Origin: JAFLCA01 sp041907145
GTDB taxonomy: Bacteria > Bdellovibrionota_C > UBA2361 > JAFLCA01
Reading direction: 5' to 3'
DNA: 15,444 nt
Assembly: GCA_041907145.1 (NCBI GenBank)
Contig: JAYRHW010000063.1
Span: forward strand, 1 to 15,444
A program made the translations under genes and the position numbers. The notes beneath the pieces were generated by a model. That model searched no databases, was not told where the DNA came from, and saw nothing but the letters and a program-made list of their open reading frames with translations. Positions 14,996 through 15,444 of the stretch are shown one piece after another (within the stretch, counting starts at the first letter, position 1; the number at the start of each line of letters is the position of its first letter).

Positions 14996-15148
14996 CTAGA
15001 CTGGGAAGGACATCAAGGCCAGGAGCGCTGTGAGTCCTAGAGTAGATAGTATTGATGCCCTGTCCATGTGGAATATTCCGTAGTCTCTTATGCTTTGGAT
15101 GAGTTGCGGCATCTCTAAGGTTCTTTCGGCAATTTCCCCCCTCGCCAT
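14996..15148 (-). CDS. Small single-helix membrane protein, 50 residues
   Basis: A short gene with a clear start signal: GGAGAGG lies 8 nt before the ATG at 15148. The protein begins with a charged, helical part (MARGEIAERTLEMPQLIQSI, then RDYGIFHMDR) and ends in a hydrophobic helix at about residues 31-50, directly at the C terminus, so it looks tail-anchored in the inner membrane. I know no family for it. It converges on the M24 peptidase gene with 19 nt between the stops. The ribosome binding site and the clean charge/hydrophobic split support it; the short length limits confidence. Confidence 0.5.
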   Translation of the reverse strand: MARGEIAERTLEMPQLIQSIRDYGIFHMDRASILSTLGLTALLALMSFPV

Positions 15149-15196
15149 AAACGCATCCTCTCCAACACCCTCATTTCATTTACTTTTTTCTCCCCA

Positions 15197-15241
15197 AAAA
15201 CCGGGACAGTCCCAATTAATAAATGGGACAGTCCCGGTTTT
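15197..15241. repeat. REP-like inverted repeat, possible two-way terminator
   Basis: AAAACCGGGACAGTCCCA (15197-15214) and TGGGACAGTCCCGGTTTT (15224-15241) form an 18-bp stem with one A-A mismatch and a 9-nt AT loop. Each arm also contains the self-complementary GGGACAGTCCC, so the unit can fold as one long or two short hairpins. Repeats built on GGGAC-n-GTCCC are, as I recall, frequent in genomes carrying REP-associated (RAYT, Y1-type) transposases. The flanking A and T tracts would also allow Rho-independent termination on both strands. No transposase is in the window. Confidence 0.75.
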
Positions 15242-15371
15242 GTATGCGTGAGCCCAACGAAGAGGTTTCAGAATTGAAAATTCTCTCCGAGCCTGAAGAG
15301 CTACCTTTTAGTACGCATACTGACGCAGTGCGAGAATTCTTCGGCAAGCAAGCGGCACTTAATTGTCATCA

Positions 15372-15443
15372 CTAGCCGGCTGAGTTGGAGTGGCCGTCGG
15401 CGTGCTTGTCGGCCGCGGCCCATTTGTTGTACTGGTCGGAGAC
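15372..15443 (-). CDS. C-terminal end of a gene entering from the right edge
   Basis: The last 23 codons and TAG stop of a minus-strand frame open to the edge of the window. The codons end almost uniformly in C or G (GCC GCG GCC GAC AAG CAC GCC GAC GGC CAC), typical of coding sequence in a GC-rich genome. The peptide contains YNKWAAADKHADGHSNSAG, a hydrophilic His/Asp/Gly-rich tail. Too little is present to name a family. Confidence 0.4.
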   Translation of the reverse strand, partial: VSDQYNKWAAADKHADGHSNSAG

Positions 15444-15444
15444 G

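Noticed and set aside
15223..15375. A 50-codon plus-strand frame (or 43 codons from 15244) beginning in the inverted repeat
   Set aside because: There is no ribosome binding site, its start lies in a hairpin, and its end overlaps the better supported minus-strand C-terminal fragment. It could be a remnant, but nothing supports expression.
1..15444. tRNA or rRNA genes, CRISPR arrays, intact insertion sequences or phage genes
   Set aside because: None of the expected motifs (repeat-spacer arrays, transposase frames with DDE or Y1 motifs, conserved RNA boxes) was seen on reading through the window.

Overview
The window looks like chromosomal DNA from a flagellated, LPS-bearing Gram-negative bacterium of moderate to high GC. 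The evidence is a flagellin 5' end, a FliK-type protein, a GmhA heptose isomerase and an outer-membrane beta-barrel ending in Phe. The gene mix would suit a deltaproteobacterial or Bdellovibrio-like lineage, but nothing in the sequence fixes the taxon.

Left block (1-4783, all minus strand). In transcription order: a FliK-type hook-length-control protein, gmhA, a small SprT-like zinc metalloprotease, an unrecognised 565-residue membrane-associated protein, and the first 36 codons of a flagellin gene running off the left edge. Sequences resembling flagellar sigma-28 promoters precede both the FliK-like gene and flagellin.

Middle plus-strand block (4912-8024). A HemJ/CopD-like four-helix membrane protein, an SppA-type S49 signal peptide peptidase and a DUF2723 multi-spanning membrane protein are tightly packed and probably form one transcript of envelope genes.

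Manganese block (8008-11657, minus strand). mntH (NRAMP transporter), a UspA-like protein, mntR (DtxR family), a small Cys/His membrane protein with a DUF2946-like tail, and a PF13557-like outer-membrane barrel with a His-rich loop. A promoter (TTGACC-N18-TAAAAT) places the start site on the mntH start codon. A perfect 16-bp palindrome resembling an MntR box covers that codon. This suggests a leaderless, autoregulated Mn import operon that may extend to an outer-membrane channel.

Intergenic region 11634-12220 (about 590 bp) holds no confident gene. It contains four consecutive hairpins, the last followed by a T tract, and pieces of coding-like frame that do not join.

Right block (12221-15444). 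An unrecognised 564-residue soluble protein is coupled by a 4-bp overlap to an M24 (Xaa-Pro dipeptidase-like) metallopeptidase with all five metal ligands. Downstream lie a 50-residue single-helix membrane protein on the minus strand with a good ribosome binding site, a long REP-like inverted repeat, and the last 23 codons of a gene entering from the right edge. No tRNA, rRNA, CRISPR array or intact insertion sequence was seen.
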